Source of the DNA: Saprolegnia diclina VS20
Taxonomy: Eukaryota; Oomycota; Saprolegniomycetes; Saprolegniales; Saprolegniaceae
Direction: 5' to 3'
Length of the DNA stretch: 64,000 bases
NCBI RefSeq assembly: GCF_000281045.1
Contig: NW_008246084.1
Coordinates: 692,882 to 756,881 of the forward strand
The notes below the pieces were generated by a model. It was not told where the DNA came from and did not search any database. It saw only the letters and a program-made list of their open reading frames with translations. Numbering within the stretch: the stretch's first letter is position 1; every line of letters begins with the position of its first letter. A program made the translations under genes and the position numbers. This document shows positions 62,101-64,000 of this stretch, piece by piece.

Positions 62101-64000
62101 TGCGCTCTTCCTCCTCGAGATGCATTTGCACGTCCCGCACCTCTTGAACACGGGCGCGGACGGCTACGACGCGCTTTGGCTCCAGCTCATGCGTCTGCAC
62201 GGTGCCGAATTCTGGGCATTCTTCACTGAGCTCTTGCCGCAGCTACGCAAAATCGTCGCAGCCACCTTTGTCGCCGAGGCGTCGACAAGTATCGACATGC
62301 TGCTGCGCGAGCTCGTGTGGGACACGACTGTCGCATTGGCCCCACTCTTCCATCTTGTCGTACCGACGATCGAGTCCGCGCCTCCAAGTATCGGCGGCGG
62401 CTCATGAATTTGAATAGGACGCTGCACCACTGGGCGCTGGTCGGGTTCCTCCTCTCGTCGATGGACGCGCTGCCGTGCTCGCCGCGCTTTGACGCTGCCA
62501 AGTACAACTACCCCTTGGACAAGGTCGAGCGCTATCGTGTGCGCGTGCTCCAGCGGCTCTTGCTCTTGTCGTCGATGTGGGCGCCCAACCACCGTACGTG
62601 GCTTGTACCATTGGGAAATATTGCTCATGTTGGAGCTCAAACTAGTGCCCATTGTGGCCGTTGTGTTGAGTTTGAGCCAACTTGCGTCGAGCCACCCGGG
62701 ACAGTGCTCGTGCGTTGCCTCGAGCAGCCATGCGTGCAACGACGGCGATTGCCCGTGTTTGCGCAAGCACGTGGCGTGCACATGCTCCATGCCACAGTTT
62801 TGCAGCTGCCGCTTTCCCCGCTTCCTCATCGAGCTCGCGACGGACGGGGCGACCAACCTCGTTGATGCCATCGACCAGTGCTCGTCCGTGGAGCTCATGG
62901 GCCGTGTCATCGCTGTACAGACTCGCATCTTCCAGTTTCCACTTTTGATACATGCTCCATAGATGCAACTGCGTCAATTTGCCAAACCTGTCCAGCGCAA
63001 CCGCTTCCGCCACCCGATTCTAACAATTCTCAAGCCCGCGGCCGTCACACCAACCGCCAAGTGGAACTGGTCGGGCATGGCCGCGGCACCCAGCAAACCG
63101 AGTGCGGCAGTAGCGGCACCCGCGTCGGCGGCGACGGCCCAAACCAACGCGAGTACACGGCGACAAGCCAAGCCCCTCGCTGCGTGGCTCGATGACCGAG
63201 CGACGGTACACCGTCCGCTGCTAAGAAGCTCCTACAATGGTTGCTGTCTAGGCCCTCACGCAGTGCACAGTCTTTCTCTCTATGGCGCTGAGTACGCTGA
63301 GGTCGCAAACGGACGCCAAAGCGCTCAAGCGGGACGTGGGTTACTACGCCAAGGAAATTCTCCGCTTTTGCAACAACGAACTCGAGTACGACAGCCTGGC
63401 TCTGCATGCGCTCTGGCTCTTGGCACGCGGTCTTATCTCGGTCGCTCAGCAGTGCTTGCCGTCGCTCGTGACGTCGATGAGCGACCTCCTCGCAGACATG
63501 GTCAGGCGGCTGCAGGAAGAGCTCGTCCGACCCAAAACGACAGTCGACACGCGTGTCGTATCGCCCGTCGTGGTGCTGCAAGGTAGACTTCGTACCGATT
63601 GCTATGGTTGCACTCATACACGCGGCGTATGGTAGCCAACATTGTGCTAACGCTGCAATGCTTTCTGGACATTGTACTAGCGCTCAAGCAGCTCGAGCTC
63701 GCGCCCGGGGTTGTCGAAGACGTTGCAAATTGCTTGGTCGCAATGTTCAACAGCGGTCTCGACACTGTGCTTCAAGCCAGTCTCTCGCAACAAGTGCCGC
63801 CAGCCACGACACGACTCGCGCTGGACCTTCTTGACGCACTCTTGCCGCCCAAGACATCGGTCCCGGCGCCAGCGCCCGTCGATGAGTTTGACGACCCCGA
63901 AGAGCTTGCGCTGTTGGCGGCACTGGACATGGACGCATTGCTCTCGACCGATGGTAGTACGCCGTCGACGGTGCCGACTCTGACGTTTGTGTCGTTGGTG
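59146..64000 (+). CDS. Large nuclear-type protein: Tudor-like N-terminus, helical C-terminal part (3' partial; possibly MMS22L-like)
   Basis: Proposed exons: 59146-60387, 60434-60532, 60587-61567, 61616-61741, 61790-62359, 62389-62593, 62646-62914, 62963-63205, 63252-63582, 63636 to the right edge (at least 1476 residues). Residues 65-125 hold a Tudor/SH3-like module (FKVGDLVEVETRTWPGINKI ... VRYFLGGSEKRVDVAYVQPS). Then a long acidic, Ser/Pro and Lys/Arg-rich disordered stretch with nuclear-localisation-like runs (RRQKRAKKRRY), then helical segments (HLLGSLAAYLAVQDARHKEK; VLQRLLLLSSMWAPNH; FLDIVLALKQLELAPGVVED). The helical part loosely recalls MMS22L, a replication-fork repair factor (W-x-P-N segment and its surroundings), but this is from memory of the family and weak. 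The junction near 62360-62388 is unresolved: frame changes there need a 29-nt intron or a sequence error. Several 48-nt introns are in frame but contain stops. Confidence 0.7.

Noticed and set aside
1-64000. tRNA, rRNA or CRISPR features
   Set aside because: No tRNA cloverleaf signature, rRNA-like segment or repeat-spacer array was recognised by reading; a tRNAscan run would be decisive.

Overview
The window is eukaryotic genomic DNA of a GC-rich protist, most likely an oomycete of the Saprolegniales (Saprolegnia/Achlya/Thraustotheca type). Support for this: densely packed GC-rich genes on both strands, small spliceosomal introns (mostly 42-60 nt, commonest near 46-49) with GTAC(G) donors and (C/T)TAG acceptors, an ankyrin-repeat TRP-like channel, expanded sugar and folate-biopterin (BT1) transporters, and a Ty3/gypsy LTR retrotransposon. 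There is no operon structure and no bacterial feature. The assignment rests on style and gene content, not on a database match. Almost every multi-exon model below was rebuilt by hand from frame changes at GT...AG boundaries; the summed exon lengths are multiples of three in every completed model.

Layout. 1-5505 (-): a BRWD/PHIP-like chromatin reader (WD40, ePHD, CryptoTudor-like region, two bromodomains), running off the left edge. 6701-7939 (-): a DHH-family exopolyphosphatase. 8879-10375 (+): a membrane-anchored serine carboxypeptidase. 10765-14065 (+): an ankyrin-TRP-like channel. 14588-15762 (-): a multi-pass membrane protein. 16180-17736 (-): a leucine-rich-repeat protein. 18840-19568 (+): an F-box-like protein. 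19811-24609: a 4.8-kb LTR retrotransposon with apparently identical LTRs but no gag, only a protease remnant, and a stop codon in the integrase. 25071-26686 (-): mitochondrial methylmalonate-semialdehyde dehydrogenase. 27965-28804 (-) and 29082-30933 (+): a divergent ankyrin-type protein / sugar transporter pair. 31540-35103: a cluster of GNAT-like acetyltransferase paralogues, one truncated, with an assembly gap. 35409-37087 (+): a folate-biopterin transporter.

37793-45477 is a run of housekeeping genes: ribosomal protein S18, a PFA-DSP/Oca-type phosphatase that lacks the catalytic arginine, alpha-SNAP, Rab geranylgeranyltransferase beta, proteasome beta-2 (PSMB7 type), and a small secreted protein. 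45509-49370 (-): a guanylate-binding-protein-like large GTPase with a long coiled coil. 50642-51526 (+): a fourth GNAT paralogue. 51715-54386 (-): two sigma-like glutathione S-transferases in tandem. 55133-58211 (-): a 12-exon paladin-type phosphatase. 59146-64000 (+): a large nuclear-type protein with a Tudor-like N-terminus and helical C-terminal part, running off the right edge.

The genes do not form one pathway. Several serve vesicle traffic (alpha-SNAP, Rab prenylation, GBP) or protein turnover (proteasome, carboxypeptidase, F-box-like), and there are two local paralogue expansions (GNAT, GST). I found no convincing wholly new multi-gene system. The most unusual items are the ePHD-containing BRWD protein, the retrotransposon that looks recently moved yet defective, a near-perfect 53-bp inverted repeat in a divergent promoter region, a recurrent TATCCGGATA promoter palindrome, and many in-frame (3n) mini-introns.
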